A stretch of DNA of 51,403 nucleotides from assembly GCA_003389215.1 (NCBI GenBank), contig QQVP01000017.1, positions 1 through 51,403 on the forward strand, read 5' to 3'. Made by a program: the position numbers and the translations under genes. The notes beneath the pieces are model-generated. The model did no database searches and was not told where the DNA came from. It saw only the letters and a program-made list of their open reading frames with translations. Source of the stretch: Planctomycetota bacterium (lineage in GTDB: Bacteria > Planctomycetota > Planctomycetia > Pirellulales > UBA7805). Positions 23,004 through 31,495 of this stretch are shown one piece after another; the first letter of the stretch is position 1; the number at the start of each line of letters is the position of its first letter.

Positions 23004-25079
23004 ATGGCCCGCAAGCTGCAAAACCTCCGCAATATCGGCATCATTGCCCACATCGATGCGGGCAAGACCACACTAACCGAGCGGATGCTCTTCTACTCGG
23101 GGTTCACCCATCGCATGGGCGAGGTCGACAAGGGCACCACCAAGACCGACTTCGACGAAGAAGAACAGCAGCGCGGCATCACCATCTACGCCGCGGCGAT
23201 CACCTTCGACTGGAAGGACATTACGGTCAATCTGATCGACACGCCGGGCCACGTCGATTTCACGGCCGAGGTGGAACGTTGCCTGCGCGTCCTCGACGGC
23301 GGCGTGGTTGTGTTCAGCGCCCGTGAGGGTGTCGAGGCCCAGAGCGAAACGGTCTGGCGACAGGCCGATCGTTACGGCGTGCCGCGGATCGCGATGATCA
23401 ACAAGATGGACCGCGAAGGGGCCGACTTCGCAGCGGTCGTCAAGGAAATCGAAGAGCGGCTCGAGGCCAATCCCGTCGTGCTGCAGATTCCGCTGGGGGC
23501 CGGTCCGCCCCACGTCGACGACGCCTTTCGCGGCATTATCGATCTCGTCTCGATGAAGCTGCTCACCTTCGGCGAGGCGGGCAAGACCGACAAGGTCACG
23601 GTCGCCGAGATCCCGGAAGATCATCTGGAGCGGGCCGAAGAGGCGCGCTCCGCCCTGCTCGAACGACTCTACGACTACAGCAACGAGCTCATGGAGCTGG
23701 GCCTCGAAGAGGCCGAGGTGCCGGAGAAACTGCTCAAGCAGGTGATCCGCGACGCCACGGTGCATCGTTTGATTGTGCCGCTTTTCTGTGGTTCGGCACT
23801 CGACTGCATTGGCGTGCAGCCGGTGCTCGACGCGGTGGCCGATTACCTGCCCAGCCCCGCCGACATGCCTCCGGTCGAGGGCGTCGATCCACAGAAGAAG
23901 GACCAGACGGTCACCCGCAAGCCCAGCCCCGACGAGCCCTTCTGCGGACTCGTCTTCAAAGTACAGGCCGAAAAGCATGGCGACCTGGCCTATGTCCGCG
24001 TCTACTCCGGCAAGCTGACGCCCAATACCCGCCTCCTGAATCCTGGCAAAGACACCAAGGACAACGCCGCGCAGCTCTGGCACATTCAGCCCGGGGGCAA
24101 AGAGTCTCAGGTCGACGAGGTCACCGCCGGCGACATTGTGGGCGTCATCGGCCTGCGCCACTCGGTGACCGGCGATACGATCTGCGACACCCGACACCCG
24201 ATTTTGCTGGAGCAGATTCGCTTTCCCGAGACGGTCATCTCGATGGCCATCGAGCCGGAATCGTCGACCGAGCGAAAGAAACTCGCCGACACGCTGGAGT
24301 TGATGAAGCGGCAGGACCCGACGTTTCGCGCCATTGAGTATGAAGAGACCGGTCAGACACTGATCAGCGGCATGGGCGAGCTCCACCTGGAAGTGATCAA
24401 GCACCGCCTGCTCCGCGATTTCAATCTCGACGTCAAGGTGCACAAGCCGCGGGTGAGCTACCGGGAAACAGTGCAGAAGGGGGTCGACGTGGTCGGCGAG
24501 TGCCGTCGCCAGATCGCCGGCCAGGACACCTTTGCCCGCCTGGCCATCCGGCTCGAGCCGATCAAAGACGGCAATCAGCCGCTCCGCGTCGCCCTGCGGC
24601 CGATCGAGGGCGTGGCCCTGCCCTTGGCCGAGGCGGCCCGCGAAGAGCTGGAAATGCTGGCCACCGGAGGCGGTCACTACGGATTTCCGCTCACCCGGGT
24701 GCGGATCCAGATCACCGGCGGCGAAGGCCGCGAGGGGGAATCGACCGAAGCGGCCTTCCGAATCGCGGCCGGCGACGCCTTCGACAAGGCCCTGTCGGCC
24801 GGGGGCGTGGTGCTGCTGGAGCCGATCATGAAGCTCGAAATCGCCACTCCCGAGGAGAATTTGGGTGATATTATTGCCAATTTGCAGCAAAAGCGGGCCC
24901 TGATTCACAGCACCGATCCGCGCGGCCGCAACACCGTCATTAAGGCCGAAGCCCCTCTTGCCAGCCTGTTCGGATTTGCCGGCGAGTTGCGCGGTCTGAG
25001 CCAGGGTCGCGCCAGCTGCTCGATGGAACCGGCGGCCTACGGCCCCGCCCCGCCCGAGGTCCTCGACGGGCTCGTTTGA
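23004..25079 (+). CDS. fusA: Elongation factor G, spd/mitochondrial-like type
   Basis: EF-G drives translocation, and some paralogues serve ribosome recycling. 691 residues. G1 is AHIDAGKT (15-22), G2 RGITI (57-61), G3 DTPGH (79-83) and G4 NKMD (133-136). The G domain reads ITFDWKDITVNLIDTPGHVD and EVERCLRVLDGGVVVF, which is closer to the spirochaete/planctomycete (spdEFG) and mitochondrial EF-G groups as I know them than to E. coli FusA. Domain IV lacks the usual tip motif SGGRGQYGH; the place reads CRRQIAGQDTFARLAI. It sits in the normal fusA position, but no tuf follows. Whether this is the translocase or a recycling-type EF-G cannot be decided from sequence alone. Confidence 0.93.
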   Translation: MARKLQNLRNIGIIAHIDAGKTTLTERMLFYSGFTHRMGEVDKGTTKTDFDEEEQQRGITIYAAAITFDWKDITVNLIDTPGHVDFTAEVERCLRVLDGGVVVFSAREGVEAQSETVWRQADRYGVPRIAMINKMDREGADFAAVVKEIEERLEANPVVLQIPLGAGPPHVDDAFRGIIDLVSMKLLTFGEAGKTDKVTVAEIPEDHLERAEEARSALLERLYDYSNELMELGLEEAEVPEKLLKQVIRDATVHRLIVPLFCGSALDCIGVQPVLDAVADYLPSPADMPPVEGVDPQKKDQTVTRKPSPDEPFCGLVFKVQAEKHGDLAYVRVYSGKLTPNTRLLNPGKDTKDNAAQLWHIQPGGKESQVDEVTAGDIVGVIGLRHSVTGDTICDTRHPILLEQIRFPETVISMAIEPESSTERKKLADTLELMKRQDPTFRAIEYEETGQTLISGMGELHLEVIKHRLLRDFNLDVKVHKPRVSYRETVQKGVDVVGECRRQIAGQDTFARLAIRLEPIKDGNQPLRVALRPIEGVALPLAEAAREELEMLATGGGHYGFPLTRVRIQITGGEGREGESTEAAFRIAAGDAFDKALSAGGVVLLEPIMKLEIATPEENLGDIIANLQQKRALIHSTDPRGRNTVIKAEAPLASLFGFAGELRGLSQGRASCSMEPAAYGPAPPEVLDGLV

Positions 25080-25141
25080 CGTGCGGCGACGGGTCGGTCA
25101 GCCGGGCGGACGATTCCCAACGCATCCACCCTTGCGTGCCC

Positions 25142-25170
25142 TTTACAGGTGTTGAACGACCGCTTAAATT
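25142..25170 (+). promoter_or_regulatory. Candidate promoter of the S10 operon
   Basis: TTTACA (25142-25147) and TAAATT (25165-25170) are 17 bp apart in an AT-rich patch, 63 bases after the fusA stop. Two hairpins follow before rpsJ, which makes a leader RNA of about 130 bases plausible. Confidence 0.55.
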
Positions 25171-25177
25171 TATTGGT

Positions 25178-25231
25178 TTCCCCTGAGCGAAAAGGGGAAC
25201 GCGGGTATCGGTCTGTCTCGACGGATACCTG
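25178..25231 (+). promoter_or_regulatory. Two hairpins in the S10 operon leader
   Basis: Hairpin 1: TTCCCCT (25178-25184) with AGGGGAA (25193-25199), 7 bp, loop GAGCGAAA. Hairpin 2: CGGGTATC (25202-25209) with GATACCTG (25224-25231), 8 bp including a G-T wobble. They lie just after the candidate promoter. In gamma-proteobacteria the S10 leader is the L4 control site; the structures here are not evidently the same, so an autoregulatory role is a guess. No ORF is seen in the leader. Confidence 0.45.
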
Positions 25232-25308
25232 CGGAGTCGACCCACGGGCCGACTTCATCCAGACAAGAGTGACACCCCGAAGCGAATCGCGTCCAGGAGT
25301 TCGAGTTG

Positions 25309-25632
25309 GTGGCCAAGGCGAAGGAGATCATTCGTATCCGTATGGAGGCCTACGACCATTCGGTATTGGACCAAAGTGCGGCCGAAATCGTCGACACGGC
25401 GAAGCGGACGAACTCCGAAGTTCACGGACCGATTCCGCTGCCGACTCGCATCGAGCGCTATACCGTGCTCTCCAGTCCGCACGTGGACAAGAAGGCGCGA
25501 CAACAGTTCGAGATTCGCACACACAAGCGATTGATCGATATCGTTCAGGCCACGGCCAAGACGATCGAAGCATTGAACAAGCTGAGCCTTCCGGCGGGCG
25601 TCGACATCAAGATCAAGGCGTCGAGCCGCTAA
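25309..25632 (+). CDS. rpsJ: 30S ribosomal protein S10
   Basis: S10 is a 30S head protein that also pairs with NusB in antitermination. The family core is clear: [40 protein letters not shown] and [13 protein letters not shown]. The GTG at 25309 is preferred (AGGAG ends 9 bases upstream); the in-frame TTG at 25306 is a possible alternative and would add one residue. The length is 107 residues. The lead gene of the S10 operon; 163 bases separate it from rplC. Confidence 0.96.
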   Translation: MAKAKEIIRIRMEAYDHSVLDQSAAEIVDTAKRTNSEVHGPIPLPTRIERYTVLSSPHVDKKARQQFEIRTHKRLIDIVQATAKTIEALNKLSLPAGVDIKIKASSR

Positions 25633-25795
25633 GGCAAAGGTGACGAATCATCGCAAAGGTGCCAGCCGCATCTTTCGCAGATTGACAATTCGGACGAACA
25701 GCGGAGTTTCCATGCATTGGAAGCGACGTGGGTAAAGCGGAGCGCCCGGCGATCCGTGTTCCCACGAGCGACGCGAACAACAGCAGGACCTAGTC

Positions 25796-26482
25796 ATGGC
25801 GATTGGATTACTCGGCCGCAAGGTCGGGATGACTCAGATTTATGAAGAGAGTGGCACGGTGATCCCGGTAACGGTGATCGAAGCCGGCCCCTGCGACGTC
25901 CTGCAAGTTCGCACCCAGGATCGCGACGGTTACGAAGCGGTCCAGCTGGGCTATCTCGATCGTCCCCGCCGCCTGGCCCGTCGCAGCGAGCGCGGCCATG
26001 TCGCCAAGATCGAGAGCAAACGCTCCAAGCGACGCGCCGCCGCCGGCATCGAATTGTTGCCGAAGCCCGACTGCGAGCCGAAACGCTTCATTCGCGAGTT
26101 CCGTGGACCGATCGACGGGGTGGAAGTCGGCCAGCAGGTCGCCGTCGACAGCCTTGCCGAGGTCGGTTCGGTCGACGTGACCGGCACCAGCAAGGGCCGC
26201 GGTTTCTCCGGGGCCATGAAACGACACAACTTCGCCGGCCAGCGCGCCTCGCACGGCGTGAAGAAGTGCCATCGGCATCTCGGTGGCACCGGCTGCAGCG
26301 CCTATCCGTCGCGACTGTTCAAGGGCAAGAAGATGCCCGGCCAGTATGGCGCGGCGCGGACGACCGTGCGGAACCTGAAAGTCGTCCGCGTCGATACGGA
26401 CAAGAACCTGCTGGTTCTCCGCGGCGCGATTCCGGGTCCCAACGGCGGCGTGGTCATGATTCGCGAGACCAACAAGCTATAA
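25796..26482 (+). CDS. rplC: 50S ribosomal protein L3
   Basis: L3 is an early assembly protein whose finger reaches the peptidyl transferase centre. 228 residues. It opens GLLGRKVGMTQIYEESGTVI and carries the internal signature GTSKGRGFSGAMKRHNF with the glutamine of GQRASHGVKK that is methylated in E. coli. The C-terminus has RTTVRNLKVVRVD. The stop lies 8 bases before a terminator-shaped hairpin that precedes rplD. Confidence 0.98.
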   Translation: MAIGLLGRKVGMTQIYEESGTVIPVTVIEAGPCDVLQVRTQDRDGYEAVQLGYLDRPRRLARRSERGHVAKIESKRSKRRAAAGIELLPKPDCEPKRFIREFRGPIDGVEVGQQVAVDSLAEVGSVDVTGTSKGRGFSGAMKRHNFAGQRASHGVKKCHRHLGGTGCSAYPSRLFKGKKMPGQYGAARTTVRNLKVVRVDTDKNLLVLRGAIPGPNGGVVMIRETNKL

Positions 26483-26490
26483 ACAGGATC

Positions 26491-26520
26491 GGCCTGGCAC
26501 CTCGGTGCGAGGCCTTTTTT
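26491..26520 (+). terminator. Terminator-shaped hairpin between rplC and rplD (candidate attenuator)
   Basis: GGCCT (26491-26495) pairs with AGGCC (26510-26514); inside, GCAC (26497-26500) pairs with GTGC (26505-26508) around CTCG, with one G-G mismatch between the stems. Six T residues follow (26515-26520), ending 6 bases before the rplD ATG. The only GAGG near the start (26509-26512) is partly in the 3' arm, so the fold would also hide the ribosome-binding site. It is in the middle of the S10 operon, where full termination would be lethal, so conditional read-through is expected. Confidence 0.75.
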
Positions 26521-26526
26521 ATTGTC

Positions 26527-27195
26527 ATGGCAAGCACCACACTCCCCGTCTTCGATCGTGCTGGAAAAGAGGTCGGCTCTTACGAGATCGACCCCGACCA
26601 GCTCGCTCCGCGCATCAACAAGCAACTGCTTCACGACGCCGTCGTGATGTATCAGGCCAATCAGCGCCAGGGCAGCTTCCGCACGAAGAGCCGCAGCGAT
26701 GTCTCCGGCTCGACCAAGAAGATGTATCGGCAAAAGGGAACGGGCAACGCCCGGGCCGGCTCGCGTCGTAGCGGGATCCGCACCGGCGGCGGTCACATCT
26801 TTGCCCGGCGCCCGCGCGATTTTTCCTACCGGCTGCCGCGCAAGGCGGTGCAGGCGGCAACGCGTATGGCCGTGGCCTCGAAGATCCTCGACGACGAAGT
26901 CACGGTGATCGACGACTTGAAGTTCGACGCCCCCAAGACCAGCGACATGGCGGCGATCCTCAGGGCCCTGAACATCGCTGGAACCTCGCTGTTGGTCGCC
27001 ATCGCCGAACACGATGTGAATGTCTACAAGAGTATCCGCAATATCGAGCGCGTTTCGGTGCAGCCGATTTCCGATCTCAACGCCCTGAGCGTGCTCTCGC
27101 CGCGACGGATGTTGGTCACCAAGGCGGCACTCGATGGCCTTCGCGAGCGGGCCACCAAGGGGCCGGAAGCCAAAGCCAAGGAAGCCACGGCCTAA
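26527..27195 (+). CDS. rplD: 50S ribosomal protein L4
   Basis: L4 lines the exit tunnel and in E. coli also represses the S10 operon. 222 residues, close to E. coli (201) with a slightly longer C-terminus. The tunnel-loop signature MYRQKGTGNARAGSRRSG is intact. The start ATG at 26527 is the first Met of the conserved part; no good ribosome-binding site stands at normal distance, since the only GAGG is inside the preceding hairpin. It is therefore a candidate for control by that structure. Confidence 0.97.
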   Translation: MASTTLPVFDRAGKEVGSYEIDPDQLAPRINKQLLHDAVVMYQANQRQGSFRTKSRSDVSGSTKKMYRQKGTGNARAGSRRSGIRTGGGHIFARRPRDFSYRLPRKAVQAATRMAVASKILDDEVTVIDDLKFDAPKTSDMAAILRALNIAGTSLLVAIAEHDVNVYKSIRNIERVSVQPISDLNALSVLSPRRMLVTKAALDGLRERATKGPEAKAKEATA

Positions 27196-27221
27196 CGGGT
27201 CGCCCGAAACGTCTCAACAGA

Positions 27222-27251
27222 TAGAGCCCCGCCACGTAGAGCCCCGCCACG
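27222..27251 (+). repeat. Exact 15-bp tandem duplication abutting the rplW start codon
   Basis: TAGAGCCCCGCCACG occurs at 27222-27236 and 27237-27251, directly followed by the rplW ATG. Each unit carries TAGAG, a weak ribosome-binding element, so the second copy duplicates the translation-start context. Confidence 0.9.
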
Positions 27252-27596
27252 ATGCCCAAGACTGCCCCCAAGAATCCGTTCGCCGTGAAGCATGCCGGCA
27301 ACTCGCGTCTGGAGCTTGCCGCTCATCAGGTCGTGCTGCGTCCGTTGGTGACCGAAAAGGGCATGCACCACAGCTCGACCCATCAGGCCTATGCCTTCGA
27401 AGTGAACGCCCTGGCCAACAAGGAAGCCATTCGCAAGGCGGTCGAAGAACTCTTCGACGTGAAGGTGATTCAGGTCCGCACCCAAAATCGACGCGGCAAG
27501 CCACGTCGCACCCGTTTCCGCTTCGGCTACACCCAGAACTGGAAGCGTGCGATCGTCAAGCTGCATCCCGAATCGAAACAGATCGACTTCTTCTAA
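27252..27596 (+). CDS. rplW: 50S ribosomal protein L23
   Basis: L23 sits at the tunnel exit and docks trigger factor and SRP. 114 residues. Family features are LRPLVTEKGMHHS, YAFEVNALANKEAIRKAVEELFDVKV in outline, and the basic TQNRRGKPRR loop. An ~22-residue N-terminal extension precedes the usual start. It lies 56 bases after rplD; the ribosome-binding region is a 15-bp tandem duplication. Confidence 0.97.
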   Translation: MPKTAPKNPFAVKHAGNSRLELAAHQVVLRPLVTEKGMHHSSTHQAYAFEVNALANKEAIRKAVEELFDVKVIQVRTQNRRGKPRRTRFRFGYTQNWKRAIVKLHPESKQIDFF

Positions 27597-27668
27597 GGCT
27601 ACTAAAGACACCGCCCGCGCCCGCGCGATCGCCAAACGCGGGCTCGGGAAAACTCGAACGGAATTGCC

Positions 27669-28529
27669 ATGGGCATTCGACGCTACAAACCGACCACACC
27701 TGGGCGCCGCGGTGCCAGCGTGAGCGACTTTGCCGAGGTCACGCCCGGTGCCAAGCCGGCCAAACGATTGATGCGCCCCAAGCGCAAGACGGGCGGTCGC
27801 AACAACCAGGGCAAGATCACCGCGCGTCATCGCGGTGGCGGCCACAAGCAGCGCTATCGTCAGATCGACTTCCGTCGCAACAAGGACGGCATTCCGGCGA
27901 AGGTCCACTCGATTCAATACGATCCGAATCGCAGCGCCCGTATTGCCTTGTTGCATTACGTCGACGGCGAGAAACGTTACATCCTGGCCCCGGACGGACT
28001 CGAGGTGGGTTCCCGCGTGGAGAGCGGCAACGACGCCCCGCCGAACGTGGGCAACTGCCTGCCGCTCTCGCAGATGCCACTGGGCGTGGTGGTCCACTGT
28101 GTGGAAATGCAGCCTGGCCGCGGCGGCGTGCTCTGTCGCAGTGCCGGCACCAGTGCCGTACTGGCCGCGCGGGAAGCCGATTGGGCCCAGATCAATCTGC
28201 CCAGCGGTGAAATCCGCCGTGTGCCGAGCGCCTGTCGGGCGACCATCGGCAGCTGCGGAAACGCCGACCACATGAACATCGTCCTCGGCAAAGCGGGCCG
28301 CAAACGCTGGATGGGTCGCCGCCCGCACGTTCGCGGTACGGCCATGAATCCAATCGATCACCCGCACGGTGGTGGCGAAGGTCGCACCAAGGGTGGACGT
28401 CATCCGGTCAGCCCCAGCGGCAAGTCGGCCAAGGGCGGACGCACCCGCTATCGTCGCAAGCCGTCGAATGCCGCGATCGTGCGTCGCCGTCGCAGCAAGC
28501 GTTACGGACTGCAGAAACTGAAGACCTAA
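27669..28529 (+). CDS. rplB: 50S ribosomal protein L2
   Basis: L2 is needed for subunit joining and peptidyl transfer. 286 residues. The N-terminal [19 protein letters not shown], the central [12 protein letters not shown] and the C-terminal motif [14 protein letters not shown], whose His is the conserved functional histidine, are all present. The basic C-terminus ends [14 protein letters not shown]. Standard position between rplW and rpsS. Confidence 0.98.
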   Translation: MGIRRYKPTTPGRRGASVSDFAEVTPGAKPAKRLMRPKRKTGGRNNQGKITARHRGGGHKQRYRQIDFRRNKDGIPAKVHSIQYDPNRSARIALLHYVDGEKRYILAPDGLEVGSRVESGNDAPPNVGNCLPLSQMPLGVVVHCVEMQPGRGGVLCRSAGTSAVLAAREADWAQINLPSGEIRRVPSACRATIGSCGNADHMNIVLGKAGRKRWMGRRPHVRGTAMNPIDHPHGGGEGRTKGGRHPVSPSGKSAKGGRTRYRRKPSNAAIVRRRRSKRYGLQKLKT

Positions 28530-28617
28530 GAGACCGCATCGAGACTCCGTTCACCCCGCAAATGCACGTTACCGGGGCCATCACCCCGCACGCGAAACGA
28601 GTTTAACAAGGCCAACC

Positions 28618-28887
28618 ATGGGAAGATCGCTCAAAAAAGGCCCCTACGTCGACGCCAAACTGTTCACCAAGGTCGAGAAGCGCGTCGCCTCCGGCGACAA
28701 GTCGCCGATCACGACCTGGGCGCGGGCCTGCACGATTCTCCCCGAGTTCGTCGGCTTCACGTTCATGGTTCACAACGGCAAGACCCACATGAAGGTATTC
28801 GTCACCGAGGACATGGTCGGCCACAAGCTCGGCGAGTTCGCACCGACGCGAACCTTCCGCGGTCACGGTGGCAAGGGCAAACGATAA
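28618..28887 (+). CDS. rpsS: 30S ribosomal protein S19
   Basis: S19 is in the 30S head near the A site and contacts the large subunit. 89 residues, typical. It begins [15 protein letters not shown] and has the signature [20 protein letters not shown] and [16 protein letters not shown]. It follows rplB by 88 bases. Confidence 0.98.
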   Translation: MGRSLKKGPYVDAKLFTKVEKRVASGDKSPITTWARACTILPEFVGFTFMVHNGKTHMKVFVTEDMVGHKLGEFAPTRTFRGHGGKGKR

Positions 28888-28971
28888 GCGAAACGTCTGA
28901 CGCACACGACAAGAAACGAGAGTACCAATCGGTCAGGCCGCGTCGGCCGGCCGGAAAGTTGAGACACCACG

Positions 28972-29298
28972 ATGGGCTATCCCGCCACGCACAAGTATGC
29001 CCGCATCAGCGCCCGCAAGGTGCGTCCGCTGGCCGACATGGTCCGCGGCCTGTATGCCGACAAGGCGCTCGAGCTGTTGCGCTATCAGCCGCAGCGCGGT
29101 GCCCGGCTGTTGGAGAAAGTGATTAAGAGTGCCCTGGGCAACGCCGAGGATCGCCGCGAACGCAACATTCAGGGCCTCAAGGTCATCGATGCCCGCGTCG
29201 ATGGCGGCCCGATGTTCAAGCGGATGCGTCCGCGGGCTCGGGGCATGGCCCACATCATCAAGAAACGCACGTCCCACATTCGGGTCGAATTGGGATAA
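28972..29298 (+). CDS. rplV: 50S ribosomal protein L22
   Basis: L22 spans the subunit with a hairpin in the exit tunnel. 108 residues, matching the family. ISARKVRPLADMVRGLYADK opens the conserved part, and the beta-hairpin tip region reads GGPMFKRMRPRARGMAH. It ends 43 bases before rpsC. No resistance-type deletion is seen in the tip. Confidence 0.98.
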   Translation: MGYPATHKYARISARKVRPLADMVRGLYADKALELLRYQPQRGARLLEKVIKSALGNAEDRRERNIQGLKVIDARVDGGPMFKRMRPRARGMAHIIKKRTSHIRVELG

Positions 29299-29341
29299 GC
29301 CGAACCGACGGGTTTTCCGCCTAGCTGGAAGAGACGAACGC

Positions 29342-30043
29342 ATGGGTCAAAAGATCAATCCCACCGGATTTCGCACCGGCGTGATGACCGGTTGGAAGAG
29401 CCGCTGGTACGCCTCGAAGAAGGACTTTTCGGACCTGCTGGTCGAAGACCACAAGTTGCGGAAGTTCATCAAGACGAAGTACCGCTATGCCGGCATTCCC
29501 AAGGTCGAGATCGAACGGACGCGTGACGAAGTCAAAGTGGTGCTGCACACCGCCCGGCCGGGCATCATCATCGGCCGCAAGGGCCAAGAGGTCGAACGCT
29601 TGCAGGCCGAGCTGCAAGATCTCATCGGCCGACGAATCAACATCAAGATCGAAGAAATCTCGCGGCCTGAGCTACAGGCTCAGTTGGTCGCCGAGGACAT
29701 TGCCGAACAGTTGCAAAAGCGGGCCAGCTTCCGCCGCACCATGAAGCGAGCCATGGAACAAACCATGGAAGCGGGTGCCGATGGGATCAAGATCCAGTTG
29801 GCCGGCCGGCTCGGCGGTGCGGAGATGGCGCGTCGCGAAAAGCAAATCAGCGGTTCGATCCCGCTCTCCACGTTGCGAGCGAAGATCGATTACGGGTTCA
29901 CCGAGGCCAAGACGGCCCAGGGACATATCGGGATCCAGGTTTGGGTCAACCAAGGCATGTATGCAGTAGAGGACGAGACCGATGGCGCAGATGCCGAAGC
30001 GGGTCAAGCACCGAAAATGCCAAAGAAGGCGTATAAAAGGTAA
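29342..30043 (+). CDS. rpsC: 30S ribosomal protein S3
   Basis: S3 lies at the mRNA entry tunnel. 233 residues. It begins MGQKINPTGFRTGV, with the KH motif GIIIGRKGQEVERL and the C-terminal GRLGGAEMARREKQ. The last ~20 codons (acidic, then PKMPKKAYKR) overlap the start of rplP by 62 bases in another frame. The overlap forces unrelated sequences onto both ends and suggests translational coupling. Confidence 0.97.
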   Translation: MGQKINPTGFRTGVMTGWKSRWYASKKDFSDLLVEDHKLRKFIKTKYRYAGIPKVEIERTRDEVKVVLHTARPGIIIGRKGQEVERLQAELQDLIGRRINIKIEEISRPELQAQLVAEDIAEQLQKRASFRRTMKRAMEQTMEAGADGIKIQLAGRLGGAEMARREKQISGSIPLSTLRAKIDYGFTEAKTAQGHIGIQVWVNQGMYAVEDETDGADAEAGQAPKMPKKAYKR

Positions 30044-30398
30044 CGCCACACGCGGCAATCGCGTGACCTTTGGCGACTTTGGTTTGCAGACGACCGAGGG
30101 CGGCTGGATCAGTGCCGCCACGATCGAAGCGGGCCGTATCGCTGCGCAGCAGTATCTGCGCAACGAAGGCCAGCTCTACATCCGCATCTTTCCGCACAAG
30201 CCGATTACGTCGATCCCACTGGAAACCCGTATGGGTAAAGGCAAGGGCGAACCCGATTACTGGGCGGCGGTCGTCAAGCCGGGCACGATTCTCTACGAGA
30301 TCGGCGGCGTGACGGAGGAGGCGGCCCGACTTTGCTTCGCCCGCCTGGCGCACAAGCTGCCCGTCCGCGTGCGAATGGCCCGACGCCGCAGCGCCTAG
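29982..30398 (+). CDS. rplP: 50S ribosomal protein L16
   Basis: L16 organises the A-tRNA site of the large subunit. 138 residues. The family start MLMPKRVKYRK corresponds to MAQMPKRVKHRK here, fixing the ATG at 29982; the ATG at 29991 would also be possible. GKGKGEPDYWAAVVKPGTIL and the RRRSA end are typical. Its first 62 bases lie inside rpsC in a different frame. Confidence 0.97.
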   Translation: MAQMPKRVKHRKCQRRRIKGNATRGNRVTFGDFGLQTTEGGWISAATIEAGRIAAQQYLRNEGQLYIRIFPHKPITSIPLETRMGKGKGEPDYWAAVVKPGTILYEIGGVTEEAARLCFARLAHKLPVRVRMARRRSA

Positions 30399-30499
30399 TA
30401 GCGCCGGCAAGCAACGATAAGAGATAAGACACGAGATTCCGAGACACGATCAACAACCCCGCGGACAACGACCTCGCCCTCGAGAGTTGACCGGAAATC

Positions 30500-30727
30500 A
30501 TGGCCCACCACGAAACCGTCGAGCTACGTGAGATGAGCGACGAGCACCTGCAGCTCACGCTCAACGAGACGCGCGAGAATTACTTCCGCTTGAAAATTCA
30601 AGCGCAGACGGAACGCCTCGACGCGCCTTCCGAGTTGCTGCGCAACCGCAAGAAGATTGCCCGTATCAAGACGATTCAGAAAGAGCGTGCCCGCGCCTTG
30701 GCGGCGACCGCCGGCCAGAGCTCCTAA
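30500..30727 (+). CDS. rpmC: 50S ribosomal protein L29
   Basis: L29 is a small two-helix protein at the tunnel exit. 75 residues. The pattern LREMSDEHLQLTLNETRENYFRLK and NRKKIARIKTIQKERA is the family signature. Standard rplP-rpmC-rpsQ order; 101 bases follow rplP. Confidence 0.95.
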   Translation: MAHHETVELREMSDEHLQLTLNETRENYFRLKIQAQTERLDAPSELLRNRKKIARIKTIQKERARALAATAGQSS

Positions 30728-30760
30728 GCGAAGTTACACGTTCCCCCCGGAAAGATTCCT

Positions 30761-31072
30761 ATGCCGAAGAAGGTTGCCATTGGTGTCGTGACCAGCGACC
30801 GCTGTGCCCAGACGCGTCGCGTCGAACTGCCGCGGTTGGTCAAGCATCGCAAGTACAAGAAATACATTCGTCGACGCACGGTCTGCCACGTGCACGACGA
30901 GACGAACCAGTCGCAGCTGGGGGACACGGTGGAGATCATCGAGTGCCGCCCCCGCTCGAAGTCGAAACGATGGGAGCTGCAGCGCGTCGTGGCCAAGAGC
31001 AGCGCGGTCGATCTGGCGGCGATGCGTGCCGCGGCCAAAGCGGAAGAAGAGACGGCGGCCGATCAAGGATAG
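30761..31072 (+). CDS. rpsQ: 30S ribosomal protein S17
   Basis: S17 is a primary 16S rRNA-binding protein with an OB fold. 103 residues, longer than the usual ~85 because of a C-terminal Ala/Glu-rich extension (AAMRAAAKAEEETAADQG). The core reads VGVVTSDRCAQTRRVEL in outline, then KYIRRRTVCHVHDETN and GDTVEIIECRPRSKSKRW. It lies 33 bases after rpmC. Confidence 0.96.
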   Translation: MPKKVAIGVVTSDRCAQTRRVELPRLVKHRKYKKYIRRRTVCHVHDETNQSQLGDTVEIIECRPRSKSKRWELQRVVAKSSAVDLAAMRAAAKAEEETAADQG

Positions 31073-31126
31073 CGGCGCTTCCCGGGTAAGAACTTGAATG
31101 CCGCCCGGTCGGCGGAATGATCAACC

Positions 31127-31495
31127 ATGATTCAAATGCAAACGCGACTCGCCGTTGCGGACAACACCGGCGCGAAAGAGGTGATGTGCATCAAGGTGCT
31201 CGGCGGCTCGCGACGCCGCTTTGCGGGCCTGGGCGACATCATCGTCTGTAGCGTCAAGAGTGTGATTCCCGGCAGCGACATCAAGAAGAAATCGGTCGTC
31301 AAGGCGGTGATCGTGCGTTGCAAACAGCCGACCCGCCGAAACGACGGCAGCTATGTACGCTTCGACAGCAACGCCGTGGTGCTGATCGACGCCGAGCGGA
31401 ATCCCCGCGGCACGCGCATCTTTGGCGCGGTGGCCCGCGAACTCCGCGAGCGGCGCTTTATGAAGATTGTCAGCCTGGCCAGCGAGGTGGTCTGA
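31127..31495 (+). CDS. rplN: 50S ribosomal protein L14
   Basis: L14 forms an intersubunit bridge. 122 residues, the standard length. It begins [20 protein letters not shown] and has [20 protein letters not shown] and [20 protein letters not shown]. The stop TGA shares its last base with the rplX ATG (31493-31497), so the two are probably translated together. Confidence 0.98.
   Translation: MIQMQTRLAVADNTGAKEVMCIKVLGGSRRRFAGLGDIIVCSVKSVIPGSDIKKKSVVKAVIVRCKQPTRRNDGSYVRFDSNAVVLIDAERNPRGTRIFGAVARELRERRFMKIVSLASEVV

Noticed and set aside
25306..25308. TTG start for rpsJ
   Set aside because: The GTG three bases later is a more common start with better spacing from AGGAG; the TTG is noted as an alternative.
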